This document shows, in pieces, positions 7,540 through 15,824 of a DNA stretch of 64,000 nt. The notes beneath the pieces are model-generated. The model was not told the origin of the DNA. It ran no database searches and saw nothing but the letters and a program-made list of their open reading frames with translations. Every line of letters starts with the position of its first letter. Position 1 is the first letter of the stretch. Location of the stretch: the NCBI RefSeq assembly GCF_024172185.1, contig NZ_JAMZEC010000001.1, positions 744,001 to 808,000 on the forward strand. The letters run 5' to 3'. Made by a program: the position numbers and the translations under genes. The stretch is from Nonomuraea roseoviolacea subsp. carminata. Its GTDB lineage: Bacteria > Actinomycetota > Actinomycetes > Streptosporangiales > Streptosporangiaceae.

Positions 7540-9042
7540 ATGAACGGGGCCAATGTCAGCATCGATGACCTGGTCGACTTGCTCGGCCGGTGGGCGTCCG
7601 GGCGCGGGCCGCTCTACCTGCTGCTCGCCGCCCGGTTCCGGGCCCTCGTCGACGACGGGGTGCTGCCGCCCGGCACGCCGCTGCCGCCCGACCGGACGCT
7701 CGCGCGCCGGCTGGCCGTCGGCCGGGGCACCGTCGTCGCCGCGTACGACCTGCTCCAGCAGGAGGGACGCGTGACGCGCCGCCAGGGCAGCGGCACCCGG
7801 GTCGCGCCGCTGGAGCTGCCCGCCTCCCGCTCGGCCGACAGCGTGCGCGCCAACCCCCTCCTCCTGCACATCCTCCAGCCACCGGACGGGGTGAGCCTGC
7901 TGACCTGCGCGTCGCCGGACCGGCCGCCGGCCGTGCTGGCGGAGGCGTACGAGGAGGCGGTCGGCCGGCTGGCCGGCATCCGCGACCTGGGGTACCAGCC
8001 GGCGGGCAACCCGGAGCTGCGCGAGGCCGTGGCCGCCTACTACCGCGGCCGCGGGCTGCCGACGACGGCGGAGGAGATCCTGGTCACGACGGGGGCGCAG
8101 CAGGCGCTGACGCTGCTGTCGGGGCTGCTGCTGGCGCCCGGCGACACGGTGCTGACCCAGTCGCCCACGTACCCGGGGGCGCTGGAGGTGTTCCGGCACG
8201 CCGCCGCGGTGGTGCGGCCGGTGGCCCTCACCGCCCCGGCCTCCCGGTCCGAGCCGGTGACCCTCACCGCCCCGGCCTCCGGGTCCGGGCCGGCGCCCGA
8301 CCTGGCGGCGGCCCTGCGGGAGCGGCCGTCGCTCGTCTACACCGTGCCGACGGCGAGCAACCCCACCGGCGCCACCCTGCCCGCGGGCGAGCGCAGGCGG
8401 CTGGCACGGCTGACCGGGGAGCACGACGTGCCGATCATCGACGACGAGGTCTGCGCCGAGCTGTGCTTCTCGGGCGAGACCCCGCCGCCCGTCGCCTCGT
8501 ACGCCAGGGGCGAGCAGGTCATCACCATCGCCTCCCTGAGCAAGGTGGTCTGGGGCGGGCTGCGGGTCGGGTGGGTGCGCGCGCCGGCGCCGCTGGTGTC
8601 GCGGCTGGCGCGGCTGCGGGCCGTGCACGACCTGGGCGGCGAGGTGCTCGGCCAGGTCGCGGCGGCGGCGCTGCTGCGACGGCTGCCGGAGATCCGGCCC
8701 GCGCGGGTGCGCGAGCTGCGCGACGGCCACGACCACCTGTGCGCCGAGCTGGCCGCGCGCCTGCCGTCATGGTCGTTCGAGCCGGCGACGGGCGGGCAGA
8801 CGATCTGGGTGCGGATCCCGCGCGGCGACGTCGACGCGTTCGCGCAGGTGGCGCTCAGGCACGGGGTGGCGGTGCCGCCGGGGCGCTCGTTCGACCCGCT
8901 CGGCGGCCATGCCGAGTACATGCGGCTGCACTTCCTGTTCCCGCGGGAGGAGCTGTCGCGGGCGGTGGCCGGCCTGGCGGCGGCCTGGGACGCCTATGAC
9001 GGCACCCGGGGCCCGGCCACGCGCCCGCCCCTGGTCGTGTGA
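7540..9042 (+). CDS. MocR/PdxR-like GntR regulator with aminotransferase domain
   Basis: A 500-aa transcription factor. A GntR winged helix lies at about residues 17-83, including PPDRTLARRLAVGRGTV. It is fused to a fold-type I aminotransferase-like domain from about 105 to the end, with the PLP lysine K335 in IASLSKVVWGGLRVGW. MocR proteins sense PLP or PLP-bound amino acids and control vitamin B6 or amino acid genes. Its head-to-head position with the transsulfuration/dehydratase operon suggests it controls that pathway rather than pdx genes, none of which are visible. The ATG has little ribosome-site sequence, so the mRNA may be leaderless. Residues 228-251 contain a 12-residue duplication. 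Confidence 0.88.
   Translation: MNGANVSIDDLVDLLGRWASGRGPLYLLLAARFRALVDDGVLPPGTPLPPDRTLARRLAVGRGTVVAAYDLLQQEGRVTRRQGSGTRVAPLELPASRSADSVRANPLLLHILQPPDGVSLLTCASPDRPPAVLAEAYEEAVGRLAGIRDLGYQPAGNPELREAVAAYYRGRGLPTTAEEILVTTGAQQALTLLSGLLLAPGDTVLTQSPTYPGALEVFRHAAAVVRPVALTAPASRSEPVTLTAPASGSGPAPDLAAALRERPSLVYTVPTASNPTGATLPAGERRRLARLTGEHDVPIIDDEVCAELCFSGETPPPVASYARGEQVITIASLSKVVWGGLRVGWVRAPAPLVSRLARLRAVHDLGGEVLGQVAAAALLRRLPEIRPARVRELRDGHDHLCAELAARLPSWSFEPATGGQTIWVRIPRGDVDAFAQVALRHGVAVPPGRSFDPLGGHAEYMRLHFLFPREELSRAVAGLAAAWDAYDGTRGPATRPPLVV
8221..8292 (+). repeat. 36-bp tandem duplication inside the MocR gene
   Basis: Two adjacent 36-base units (8221-8256 and 8257-8292) differ at only four or five positions. 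Each codes a 12-residue block of the form V-L-TAPAS-S-P, so the reading frame is kept. It lies in the aminotransferase-like domain, between two predicted surface strands. Confidence 0.85.
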
Positions 9043-9130
9043 GCGGCGCGGGTCTCGGGTCGGGTGAGCGGCGCGGGTCTCGGGTCGGGTGAGCGACGCG
9101 GGTCTCCGGTCGTGTGAGTGGCGCGGGCCG
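9036..9130. repeat. 25-bp tandem repeat spanning the MocR stop codon
   Basis: Units of 25 bases begin at 9036, 9061 and 9086, with a partial fourth at 9111. Each contains GTGAGCGGCGCGGGTCT or a close variant. The TGA stop of the MocR gene (9040-9042) lies inside the first unit, and each later unit carries the same GTGAG. Nothing else is visible before the next gene. Confidence 0.85.
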
Positions 9131-9210
9131 CCGGCGCGCCGGTGACCGTCCGCGATCGCTGTGAGCTGACAGCGGTCTCCCGCGCTCCCGGGTCGCGCGA
9201 CCCTGGAGGC

Positions 9211-9897
9211 ATGACGACCACCTTCGTGTTCCTGCACAGCCCCGCCGTCGGCCCCTCGACATGGGAGCCCGTCGCCGCGGCGCTGGAACGGCGGGGCCGC
9301 GCCGCCGTGATCCCCGACCTGACCGGCGTCACCGCCGGAGGGCCGCCGACGTGGCCGCGGGTGGTCGAGGCCGTGCGGGCGGCCGTCCCCGAGACGCCGC
9401 TGGTGCTGGTGGCCCACAGCAGCGCGGGCCTGTTCGCGCCCGTGGTCAAGGAGGGCCTCGGTGACCGGGTGGTGGCCTGCGTGTTCGCCGACGCCCACGT
9501 GCCGCCGCCCAAGGGTCTCGTCCAGGCCGCCGAGGAGCGGCGGCTGGAGTTCCTGCGCGCCCGGGCGGGCGAGGACGGGCTGCTGCCGCGCTGGACCGAC
9601 TGGTGGAAGGAGGAGGTCGTCGCGGCGATGCTGCCCGACCCGGCCGCGCGGGCCAGGGTGGTGGCCGAGCAGCCCCGGCTGCCGCTCGCCTTCTTCACCG
9701 AACGGATCCCCGTGCCCGACGGGTGGGACCGGGTCAGGTGCTCCTGCCTGTGGTACGGCCCGCCGTACGACGTGATGGCCGAGGAGGCGGAGCGGCGCGG
9801 CTGGCCCGTGGCGCGGGTGCCGGGCGGGCACCTGCACCAGATGGTGGATCCGGAGGCCGTCACCGGCGCGCTGCTGAAGCTGTCGCGCGTCTCGTGA
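9211..9897 (+). CDS. Alpha/beta hydrolase
   Basis: A 228-aa cytoplasmic alpha/beta-hydrolase fold protein. The nucleophile is S71 in the elbow AHSSAGLF and a likely oxyanion-hole segment is FLHSPAV near the N-terminus. A C-terminal His in GGHLHQM (about residue 210) completes a plausible triad. There is no signal peptide. The ATG has GGAGG 4 bases upstream. It precedes the ABC exporter genes by 39 bases on the same strand and could be in the same transcript. The substrate is unknown; small esters or lactones are typical. Confidence 0.8.
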   Translation: MTTTFVFLHSPAVGPSTWEPVAAALERRGRAAVIPDLTGVTAGGPPTWPRVVEAVRAAVPETPLVLVAHSSAGLFAPVVKEGLGDRVVACVFADAHVPPPKGLVQAAEERRLEFLRARAGEDGLLPRWTDWWKEEVVAAMLPDPAARARVVAEQPRLPLAFFTERIPVPDGWDRVRCSCLWYGPPYDVMAEEAERRGWPVARVPGGHLHQMVDPEAVTGALLKLSRVS

Positions 9898-9936
9898 ATT
9901 CTTCACTGCCGCCGCCCGGAACGCCCAGGAATAGTC

Positions 9937-10830
9937 GTGTTCATGACGGCGATTCGCGTGGAAGCGCTCCGGAAGAATCATGGACGGTTCGAGGCGGTGA
10001 AGGGCATCTCCTTCGAGGTGGCCGCCGGTGAGGTCTTCGCGCTGCTCGGCCGCAACGGGGCCGGCAAGACGACGACCGTGGAGGTGCTGGCCGGGTTCCT
10101 GCGGCCGGACGGCGGGTCCGTGCGGGTGCTCGGGCTCGACCCGTCCGCCGAGCGGGCGGAGGTCCGGCGGCGCACCGGGATCATGCTGCAGGAGGCGGGG
10201 TTCTTCCCCGACCTGACGGTCGCGGCCACGGTCGACGCCTGGCGCGGCTTCACCGCCGCGCCCCGGCCCCGCGACGAGGCGCTGGAGCTGGCCGGGCTGG
10301 CCGGCCGCGCCGGGGTGCGCGTGCGCCAGCTCTCGGGCGGGGAGAAGCGCCGCCTCGACCTCGCACTCGCCCTGCTCGGCCGCCCCGACGTGCTGTTCCT
10401 GGACGAGCCGACGACCGGCATGGACCCCGAGGGCCGCGCGGCGACCTGGGAGACGGTGCGCGAGCTGGCCCGGCGGGGCACCGCGGTGCTGCTGACCACG
10501 CACTACCTGGAGGAGGCCCAGCGGCTGGCGTCCGCGATGGCGATCATGGATCGCGGCGAGATCGTCGCCTCCGGCGGGATGGCCGAGACGCTCGCCGCGC
10601 GGGGCGGTCGGGTGTCCTTCCGGCTGCCCGCCGGGGTCGAGGCCGCCGACCTGCCGCTGCCCGTGACCGTGGACGGCGACGAGGCGGTCTGCCGCGCCGA
10701 GGACCCGGACCTGGCGGCGCAGACGCTGCTGAGCTGGGCCGCCGAACGCGGACTGCGCCTGCCCGGCCTGGAGGTCCGCGCCGCCACCCTGGAGGACCTC
10801 TTCCTCGACCTGCCGACGTCGGCCCGATGA
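9937..10830 (+). CDS. ABC exporter ATP-binding protein
   Basis: A 297-aa nucleotide-binding subunit of an ABC-2 type exporter. Walker A is GRNGAGKTTT (about residues 38-47), the signature is LSGGEKRR, Walker B is VLFLDEPTTG, and an H-loop histidine sits in LLTTHYLEEA. About 80 residues after the ATPase core form a DrrA-like C-terminal domain. The GTG at 9937 has AGGA 6 bases before it; an ATG two codons later is the alternative. Permease, sensor kinase and response regulator follow with gaps under 25 bases. This gene order is typical of antibiotic or membrane-stress export systems. Substrate unknown. Confidence 0.92.
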   Translation: MFMTAIRVEALRKNHGRFEAVKGISFEVAAGEVFALLGRNGAGKTTTVEVLAGFLRPDGGSVRVLGLDPSAERAEVRRRTGIMLQEAGFFPDLTVAATVDAWRGFTAAPRPRDEALELAGLAGRAGVRVRQLSGGEKRRLDLALALLGRPDVLFLDEPTTGMDPEGRAATWETVRELARRGTAVLLTTHYLEEAQRLASAMAIMDRGEIVASGGMAETLAARGGRVSFRLPAGVEAADLPLPVTVDGDEAVCRAEDPDLAAQTLLSWAAERGLRLPGLEVRAATLEDLFLDLPTSAR

Positions 10831-10843
10831 CCTGGAGGCTTCG

Positions 10844-11569
10844 ATGACCCTGACCGCCACCTACCGGCTCGGCACGCGGCTGTTCTGGCAGGACCGCGCG
10901 CTGCTGCTCGGCTCCGTCCTCACCCCCGCCCTGATCGCCATCGGGCTGCCGCTGCTCATGCGGCACCTCCGGCCCGGCGCGACCGGCGAGGCGACCGCCC
11001 AGTTCCAGGGCACGCTGGCCATCATCCTGTCCATCACCGCGTTCATGAACGTCGCCGTGGCCCTGTCCGCCCGCCGCGACCAGCTCGTGCTGAAGCGGCT
11101 GCGCGCCACGACGCTCACCGACGGCCGGATCCTGGCCGGCCAGATCGCCGCCACGGCCACGCAGACGGTGGCGGTGGCGGTGGTCTGCACGGTGGCGGTG
11201 AACCTGGCGGCCGGGGTGCCGTATCCGGCGAACCCCCTGCTGTACGGCGCCATGGTGATCGCCGGATCGGTGGTGCTGGCGACGCTCGGGGCCGCGTACA
11301 CGGCCGCGATCCCGCGCGCCGAGCTGGCGGGGGCCGCCTGCATGCCGGTGTTCCTGCTGTCGGGGATCGCCACCGGCGCGATGGGGCCGATCCGCCAGGC
11401 GCTGCCGTCCTGGGTGGGCGCCGCGCTGGACCTGCTGCCGACCACGGCCGTCGTGGACGCCGTCAGGACCGGCGCGGTGGCCCGGCCCGCGCTCCTCCTG
11501 GCCGTGTGGGGCGTCGCCGGGGTCGTCGTGATCCGGTTCTGGTTCCGCTGGGAACCGCGCCGGTCGTAG
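10844..11569 (+). CDS. ABC-2 type exporter permease
   Basis: A 241-aa membrane protein with six hydrophobic segments, matching the length and layout of ABC-2 permeases of the DrrB/YadH kind. The long conserved segment before the last helix contains LPSWVGAALDLLPTTAVVDA, as is usual in this family. It starts 13 bases after the ATPase gene, with GGAGG upstream of the ATG, and should form the membrane channel for that subunit. Four downstream codons fit a cytoplasmic Arg-rich tail. Exported substrate unknown. Confidence 0.9.
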   Translation: MTLTATYRLGTRLFWQDRALLLGSVLTPALIAIGLPLLMRHLRPGATGEATAQFQGTLAIILSITAFMNVAVALSARRDQLVLKRLRATTLTDGRILAGQIAATATQTVAVAVVCTVAVNLAAGVPYPANPLLYGAMVIAGSVVLATLGAAYTAAIPRAELAGAACMPVFLLSGIATGAMGPIRQALPSWVGAALDLLPTTAVVDAVRTGAVARPALLLAVWGVAGVVVIRFWFRWEPRRS

Positions 11570-11589
11570 CCGGTCATAATGGCCGGGAC

Positions 11590-12783
11590 ATGACCTCCTC
11601 CTCCGCCCAGCGGCTCGCCCGCGTCCTGATCACCTCCGTCGGCGCCGTCTACGTCCTGATCGGCCTGTGGTACTTCGCGGTGAGCCCCGGGTACGGCCTC
11701 GTCGCGGCCGGGTTGATCGTCGCGGTGGCGGCGCTGCACTTCGTCACCATGCGCGCCGCCCTGCGGGACCCGCGCCCGCCGCTCTTCCCGCTCTTGCCGG
11801 CGCTCCAGGCCGTCGCGACGTACGCGCCCGACCTGTTCCTGCCGATGGGCTGGTCGGGGGTCGCGGCGCCGATGCTGGGCGGCGCGGTGCTGGTGACGCT
11901 GCCGCTGCGCTTCGGCGGGCCGCTCGTCGGCCTGATGACGCTGTACTCCAGCGCAGCGATCTTCCCCTACAACCCGGTGGTCGCGCTGTTCTACGGGCTC
12001 ACCATCCCCCTCACCGGCGGCATGGTCTACGCCCTGGTACGGCTGGTCCGGGTGACGTCCGACCTCGAACAGGCCAGGGCCGAGCTGGCCGAGGCGGCGG
12101 TGCTCCGGGAGCGGCTGCGCATCTCGCGCGACCTGCACGACGGCCTCGGCCGCAGCCTCACGGCGATCGCGCTCAAGGGCGACCTGGCGGGACGCCTCAT
12201 GGAGCGGGACCCGGCCGCCGCCCGGGACGAGGTCGGCGAGCTGGTACGGGTGGCGCGGGAGGCCGCGCAGGACGTGCGGCAGGTGGCGCGCGGGTACCGG
12301 GAGCTGTCCCTGGCGGGCGAGGCGAACCGGGGGGCGGCGCTGCTGGAGTCGGCCGGAGTGGGCTGCCAGGTCCACCTGGCCGACGTCACGCTGCCCCGGC
12401 CCGCGGAGGAGGCCCTGGCCTGGGGCGTGCGGGAGGCCGTCACGAACGTCCTGCGCCACAGCGCGGCGACGACCTGCACGATCGCCACGTCGCGGCACGC
12501 TGGCTCCGTCCGGCTGGAGGTCACCAACGACGGCGTCCCGGGCGGGGGCGAGCCGAGCGCGAACGGGAACGGCCCGACCGGCAGCTCTACCGGAAGCGGG
12601 CCGACCGGAAGCGGGCCGACCGGGAACAGGTCGAGCGGTGACGGGCTGAGCGGTGACGGGAAGGCGGTGCCCGGCGGCGGGCTGACCGGGTTGGCGGAGC
12701 GCGCGGCGCACGCCGGCGGCACGGTGGACGCCGGGCGCACCCCCGCCGGAGGCTTCCGCCTGACGATGGAGGTCCCGGCATGA
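11590..12783 (+). CDS. DesK-like sensor histidine kinase with ATP-lid insertion
   Basis: A 397-aa membrane sensor. About five hydrophobic segments cover residues 10-155 and a HisKA_3 dimerisation helix has phosphorylation site H183 in RISRDLHDGLGR. A HATPase domain follows, with N-box residues near 282-290 and an NDG motif at 313-315. The G2 box (GGGLTGLAER, 362-371) is separated from NDG by about 43 residues of Gly/Ser/Asn/Thr-rich repeats (317-359), inside the flexible ATP lid. Related kinases have only a short loop there. It overlaps its response regulator by 4 bases. It likely senses membrane state and controls the adjacent ABC exporter. Confidence 0.9.
   Translation: MTSSSAQRLARVLITSVGAVYVLIGLWYFAVSPGYGLVAAGLIVAVAALHFVTMRAALRDPRPPLFPLLPALQAVATYAPDLFLPMGWSGVAAPMLGGAVLVTLPLRFGGPLVGLMTLYSSAAIFPYNPVVALFYGLTIPLTGGMVYALVRLVRVTSDLEQARAELAEAAVLRERLRISRDLHDGLGRSLTAIALKGDLAGRLMERDPAAARDEVGELVRVAREAAQDVRQVARGYRELSLAGEANRGAALLESAGVGCQVHLADVTLPRPAEEALAWGVREAVTNVLRHSAATTCTIATSRHAGSVRLEVTNDGVPGGGEPSANGNGPTGSSTGSGPTGSGPTGNRSSGDGLSGDGKAVPGGGLTGLAERAAHAGGTVDAGRTPAGGFRLTMEVPA
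12538..12666 (+). repeat. In-frame minisatellite in the kinase ATP lid
   Basis: Short units of about 15 bases (for example GGAAGCGGGCCGACC, repeated near 12590-12620) and a later GAGCGGTGACGGG pair code blocks such as SGPTG and SGDG. The array lies between the NDG and G2 motifs of the ATPase domain. Confidence 0.75.
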
Positions 12784-13394
12784 CGGGCGTGATCCGGGTC
12801 CTGCTCGCGGAGGACATGCACATGATCCGCGCCGCCCTCACGGCCCTGCTGCGGCTGGAGCCGGACATCGAGGTGGCGGGCGAGGTGACGAGGGGCGACG
12901 AGATCGTCCCGGCGGCGCTGCGGCTCCGTCCCGACGTGGCGATCGTCGACATCGACCTGCCCGTCCTCGACGGCATCACCGCGGCCGCGTCCCTGCGCTC
13001 CGAGCTGCCCTCGTGCCGGATCCTCGTGCTGACGGCGCTCGGCCGGCCGGGTCAGGTGCGGCGGGCGCTGGAGGCGGGCATCCAGGCGTTCCTGGTGAAG
13101 GACGCGCCGGGCGAACGGCTCGCCGACGCGGTGCGCAGGACGGCCGCCGGCCTGCGGGTGCTGGACCCGGAGCTGGTGGCCTCGGCCCTGCAGTACGGCG
13201 AGAGCCCCCTGACGCCCCGGGAGACGACCGTCCTGCGGGAGGCGGCCCGGGGGTCCTCGGCCGAGGACATCTCGGCCCGCCTCCACCTGTCCGCCGGCAC
13301 CGTACGCAACTACCTGACCAGCGCCATCACCAAGACCGGCGCCCGCAACAAGATCGACGCCATCCGCATCGCGGAGGACGCCGGCTGGCTGTGA
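12780..13394 (+). CDS. LuxR/NarL family response regulator (DesR-like)
   Basis: A 204-aa two-component output protein. The receiver domain covers about residues 5-120, with phospho-acceptor D57 in AIVDIDLPVLDG and the conserved lysine in FLVKDAP. A LuxR-type helix-turn-helix follows at about 135-200 (LTPRETTVLREAARG). Its start overlaps the kinase stop (ATGA), so the two are translationally coupled. It should be phosphorylated by the kinase and activate the upstream exporter operon, as DesR and LiaR-like proteins do. Confidence 0.93.
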   Translation: MTGVIRVLLAEDMHMIRAALTALLRLEPDIEVAGEVTRGDEIVPAALRLRPDVAIVDIDLPVLDGITAAASLRSELPSCRILVLTALGRPGQVRRALEAGIQAFLVKDAPGERLADAVRRTAAGLRVLDPELVASALQYGESPLTPRETTVLREAARGSSAEDISARLHLSAGTVRNYLTSAITKTGARNKIDAIRIAEDAGWL

Positions 13395-13421
13395 CCGGCC
13401 CCGCCGCGACGGCGCGGCACC

Positions 13422-13569
13422 GGTCACACACCGCCCCGCCAGGACGGTACACAGGGCCGGTCACACCGCCCCGCCAGGACGGCGGCTGGTCACACGCCGT
13501 CCCGACAGGACGGCACGCGGGGCTGATCACACGCCGCCTCGCCCCGGCAGGGACGCGAGCCGGTCACAC
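13422..13569. repeat. Degenerate 37-bp repeats between convergent genes
   Basis: The motif GGTCACAC (GATCACAC once) recurs at 13422, 13459, 13488, 13525 and 13562, with spacings of 37, 29, 37 and 37. CGCC or CGTC and then a CAGGACGG-like block follow in most units. The array fills the space between the response-regulator stop and the F420-reductase stop. The final unit contains that gene's stop codon. Confidence 0.7.
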
Positions 13570-14223
13570 GTCGGTGATGCGGATCCCGGCGTGGGCCTTG
13601 TAGCGGCGGTTGACCGAGATGATGTTCGCGGTCAGCGCCTCGACCTGGTGGGCGTTGCGCAGCCGCCCCCCGTACACCCCGCGCACCCCCGGGATCACCC
13701 CGGCCAGCGCCTGGACGAGGTCGGTGGCCTCCCTGTCGTCGCCGAGGACGAGCACGTCCAGGTCGACCTTCTCCACGGCCGGGTCCAGCAGCACGACGGC
13801 GGAGACGTGGTGGAACGCCGCCACGACGCGGCTGCCGGGCAGCACGGCGGCGGCCTGCTGCGCGGCGCTTCCCTCCTCCACGGGCAGCGCGTAGGCGCCC
13901 TGTTTGTCGAAGCCGAGCGGGTTGACGCAGTCGACCACGATCTTGCCGGCCAGCTCGTCGCGCAGCGACTCCAGCAGCGCCCGGTGCCCGTCGTACGGCA
14001 CGGCCACGATCACGATGTCGGCCTCGGCGGCGACGGCGGCGTTGGCCGCGCCCCGCACGGGCCCGGCCTCGCCGAGGGAGGCGGCGGCCTCCTGGGCGCG
14101 CTCGGCGCTCCGGGAGCCGATCAGCACCTCGTGCCCCGCCAGCGCGAACCGCCGCGCCAGCCCCTTGCCCTGGTCGCCCGTGCCACCGAGGATGCCGATG
14201 GACAATCCGCTCACGTCAGTCAT
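13564..14223 (-). CDS. F420-dependent NADP oxidoreductase-like protein
   Basis: A 219-aa cytoplasmic protein with an N-terminal dinucleotide-binding motif (GILGGTGDQGKGLARR, about residues 9-24), followed by VLIGSRS. It is typical of NADPH:F420 reductases (NpdG/Fno), which pass hydride between NADPH and deazaflavin F420. Length and the C-terminal motif with NAHQVEAL fit the family. The ATG has a G-rich ribosome site; an in-frame ATG 12 bases earlier is possible. The F420 link agrees with the LLM-type F420 oxidoreductase at 60.7 kb. Related proteins with other functions exist, so direct F420 use is inferred. Confidence 0.8.
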   Translation of the reverse strand: MTDVSGLSIGILGGTGDQGKGLARRFALAGHEVLIGSRSAERAQEAAASLGEAGPVRGAANAAVAAEADIVIVAVPYDGHRALLESLRDELAGKIVVDCVNPLGFDKQGAYALPVEEGSAAQQAAAVLPGSRVVAAFHHVSAVVLLDPAVEKVDLDVLVLGDDREATDLVQALAGVIPGVRGVYGGRLRNAHQVEALTANIISVNRRYKAHAGIRITDV

Positions 14224-14354
14224 ACCCCCGATCATGCCAGCCCGCCGGGGAGGGCCCCGCGCGACCCCGTCCCGACGCGGCAGCCCCCGGCGGCACCGGC
14301 GGAGCGACAGGGACGAGACTCGCCGGGCCGCTGAGGGCGGGACGGAGAGGGTCT

Positions 14355-14406
14355 CCGCCGCAGGCGGGCGCAACGAAGACGGTCACCGCCGCAGGCGGGC
14401 GCAACG
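14355..14406. repeat. 31-bp tandem repeat
   Basis: A 21-base identical segment (CCGCCGCAGGCGGGCGCAAC plus one base) occurs at 14355-14375 and again at 14386-14406. It lies in the 237-base gap between the F420-reductase gene and the lipase gene, which otherwise holds only the terminator. Confidence 0.8.
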
Positions 14407-14411
14407 GCGAC

Positions 14412-14441
14412 GGGCCCGGCCGCTGAAGGGCGGCCGGGCCC
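14412..14441. terminator. Strong terminator downstream of the lipase gene
   Basis: GGGCCCGGCCGC at 14412-14423 pairs perfectly over 12 bp with 14430-14441 around a 6-base loop, 20 bases beyond the lipase stop codon. Confidence 0.7.
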
Positions 14442-14460
14442 GGGCGTTCCGGATGGCCGG

Positions 14461-15651
14461 TCAGCAGTTGCCGATCGCGGGCAGGCCGAGCACCCGCAGC
14501 GCCAGCCACTCGATCGCCAGCGGCCCTCCTTCGACCGCCCCGAGGACGTGGGAGCCGGCCGGCAGCGAGGTCCAGCGCACGTTGGCGCCGGCCCGGCAGT
14601 ACTCCGAGCGCAGCGTCGCGCCCACGGCCTGCGGGATGATCTCGTCGCCCTGCGCGTGGTAGAGGAACACCGGCACCTTGGGCGGCGTGGCGCCGAGCCG
14701 GTTCTCGGCCAGGCGGACCCGCCACTTGGGCAGGTCGAGCAGGTCCACCGGGCTCAGGTCGGAGAAGCGCAGCCCGGCCAGCTTGTCCTCCAGCTCGCCC
14801 ACGCAGTCGTCGGCCGCGTCGCCCAGCAGGGCCTTGCCGCGGTCGTTGAGGTCGGCCTCCAGGTCCAGCTCGGGGTAGGCGGCGTCGAGGCCGACGCCGG
14901 CCGCCGCGGCGAGGCCGAAGTTCTTGTCGCCGTCCAGGTGGGCGGCCACGGCCCGCAGGTCGGCCGGCACGCCGCCGGCCGCCACGCCCTTGAGCCGCAG
15001 CTCGGGGGCGTACGACGGCTGGAGCTGCCCGGCCCACCCGGCGGACGCGCCGCCCTGCGAGTAGCCCATGACGGCGACGGGGGCGCGGTCCGACAGGTTG
15101 GCGCCGGGGACCCGGGTCGCGGCCCTGATCGAGTCGAGCACGGCGTGGCCCTGGGAGACGCCCACCATGTACGTGTGCTGTCCCGGGGTGCCCAGGCCCT
15201 CGTAGTCGGTGATCGCGACCGCGAACCCCTTGAGCAGGAACAGGCTCACCAGCGCCAGCTCGGCCTCGCCGCCCCGGCTCATGCTGGCGGAGGGGGCGCA
15301 CTGGTCGCCGAGACCGTGGGTGCCGGTGGCGTAGCCGATGACGGGCCGCCTGCCCAGGGGGTAGGCGGCTTTGGGCACGAGCAGGGTGCCGGACACGGTG
15401 GTGGGCTGCCCGGTGGCGGAGGTGGAGCGGTAGAGCAGGTGCCAGGCGTCGACCGGGACCTCCAGCAGCTTGCCCGGCAGGAGGTAGACGGTGGTCGGCT
15501 CGGCCGAGACCACGTCGCCGGGGGCCTGCGCGGCTGCTCCGGAGACGCGGGCCGACGCCGCGCGCGCCGGTGACGCGGCCGTCGTCGCGGCCAGGAGTGA
15601 CGCGATCACTAACAGGACGATGGACATGCTGACGCGGACACGTAGGGTCAT
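14461..15651 (-). CDS. Secreted lipase (LIP family)
   Basis: A 396-aa extracellular alpha/beta hydrolase of the secretory lipase family. A signal peptide covers about residues 1-31 (hydrophobic 9-26, ending near SPARA-A). The nucleophile is S198 in GYSQGG, the acid D336 in YHAQGDEIIP, and the base H368 in AGSHVLG. Three cysteines, including a C-terminal one, could form disulfides outside the cell. The chosen ATG gives a proper signal peptide and has a GGGCGG ribosome site. The longer frame would add 34 Arg-rich residues. It should hydrolyse triacylglycerol or other esters. A GTTACC/GGTAAC inverted repeat lies 56 bases upstream. Confidence 0.88.
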   Translation of the reverse strand: MTLRVRVSMSIVLLVIASLLAATTAASPARAASARVSGAAAQAPGDVVSAEPTTVYLLPGKLLEVPVDAWHLLYRSTSATGQPTTVSGTLLVPKAAYPLGRRPVIGYATGTHGLGDQCAPSASMSRGGEAELALVSLFLLKGFAVAITDYEGLGTPGQHTYMVGVSQGHAVLDSIRAATRVPGANLSDRAPVAVMGYSQGGASAGWAGQLQPSYAPELRLKGVAAGGVPADLRAVAAHLDGDKNFGLAAAAGVGLDAAYPELDLEADLNDRGKALLGDAADDCVGELEDKLAGLRFSDLSPVDLLDLPKWRVRLAENRLGATPPKVPVFLYHAQGDEIIPQAVGATLRSEYCRAGANVRWTSLPAGSHVLGAVEGGPLAIEWLALRVLGLPAIGNC

Positions 15652-15706
15652 GTGCCGCCCTCTCCGTGGGGGGATCGGTTGGGGCCGGCGGCGCCGCGAG
15701 CCGATC

Positions 15707-15722
15707 GTTACCCGGCGGTAAC
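15707..15722. promoter_or_regulatory. Inverted repeat upstream of the lipase gene
   Basis: GTTACC at 15707-15712 and GGTAAC at 15717-15722 are perfect inverted repeats with a 4-base spacer. They lie between the divergent lipase gene and the 15.8 kb gene. This could be an operator; the binding protein is unknown. Confidence 0.35.
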
Positions 15723-15824
15723 CACCTGTCAAGGCCCGAAATGACATGGACACTCCACCGATGTCAGACGGGCATGGCGGCGAAACGGGCCGACGAAGCG
15801 GCGGCGGTCATGCACTATGGGGCG

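Noticed and set aside
9036..9130. CRISPR-like direct repeats
   Set aside because: The units are head-to-tail with no unique spacers, and no cas genes are nearby. The same holds for the 13.4 kb array.
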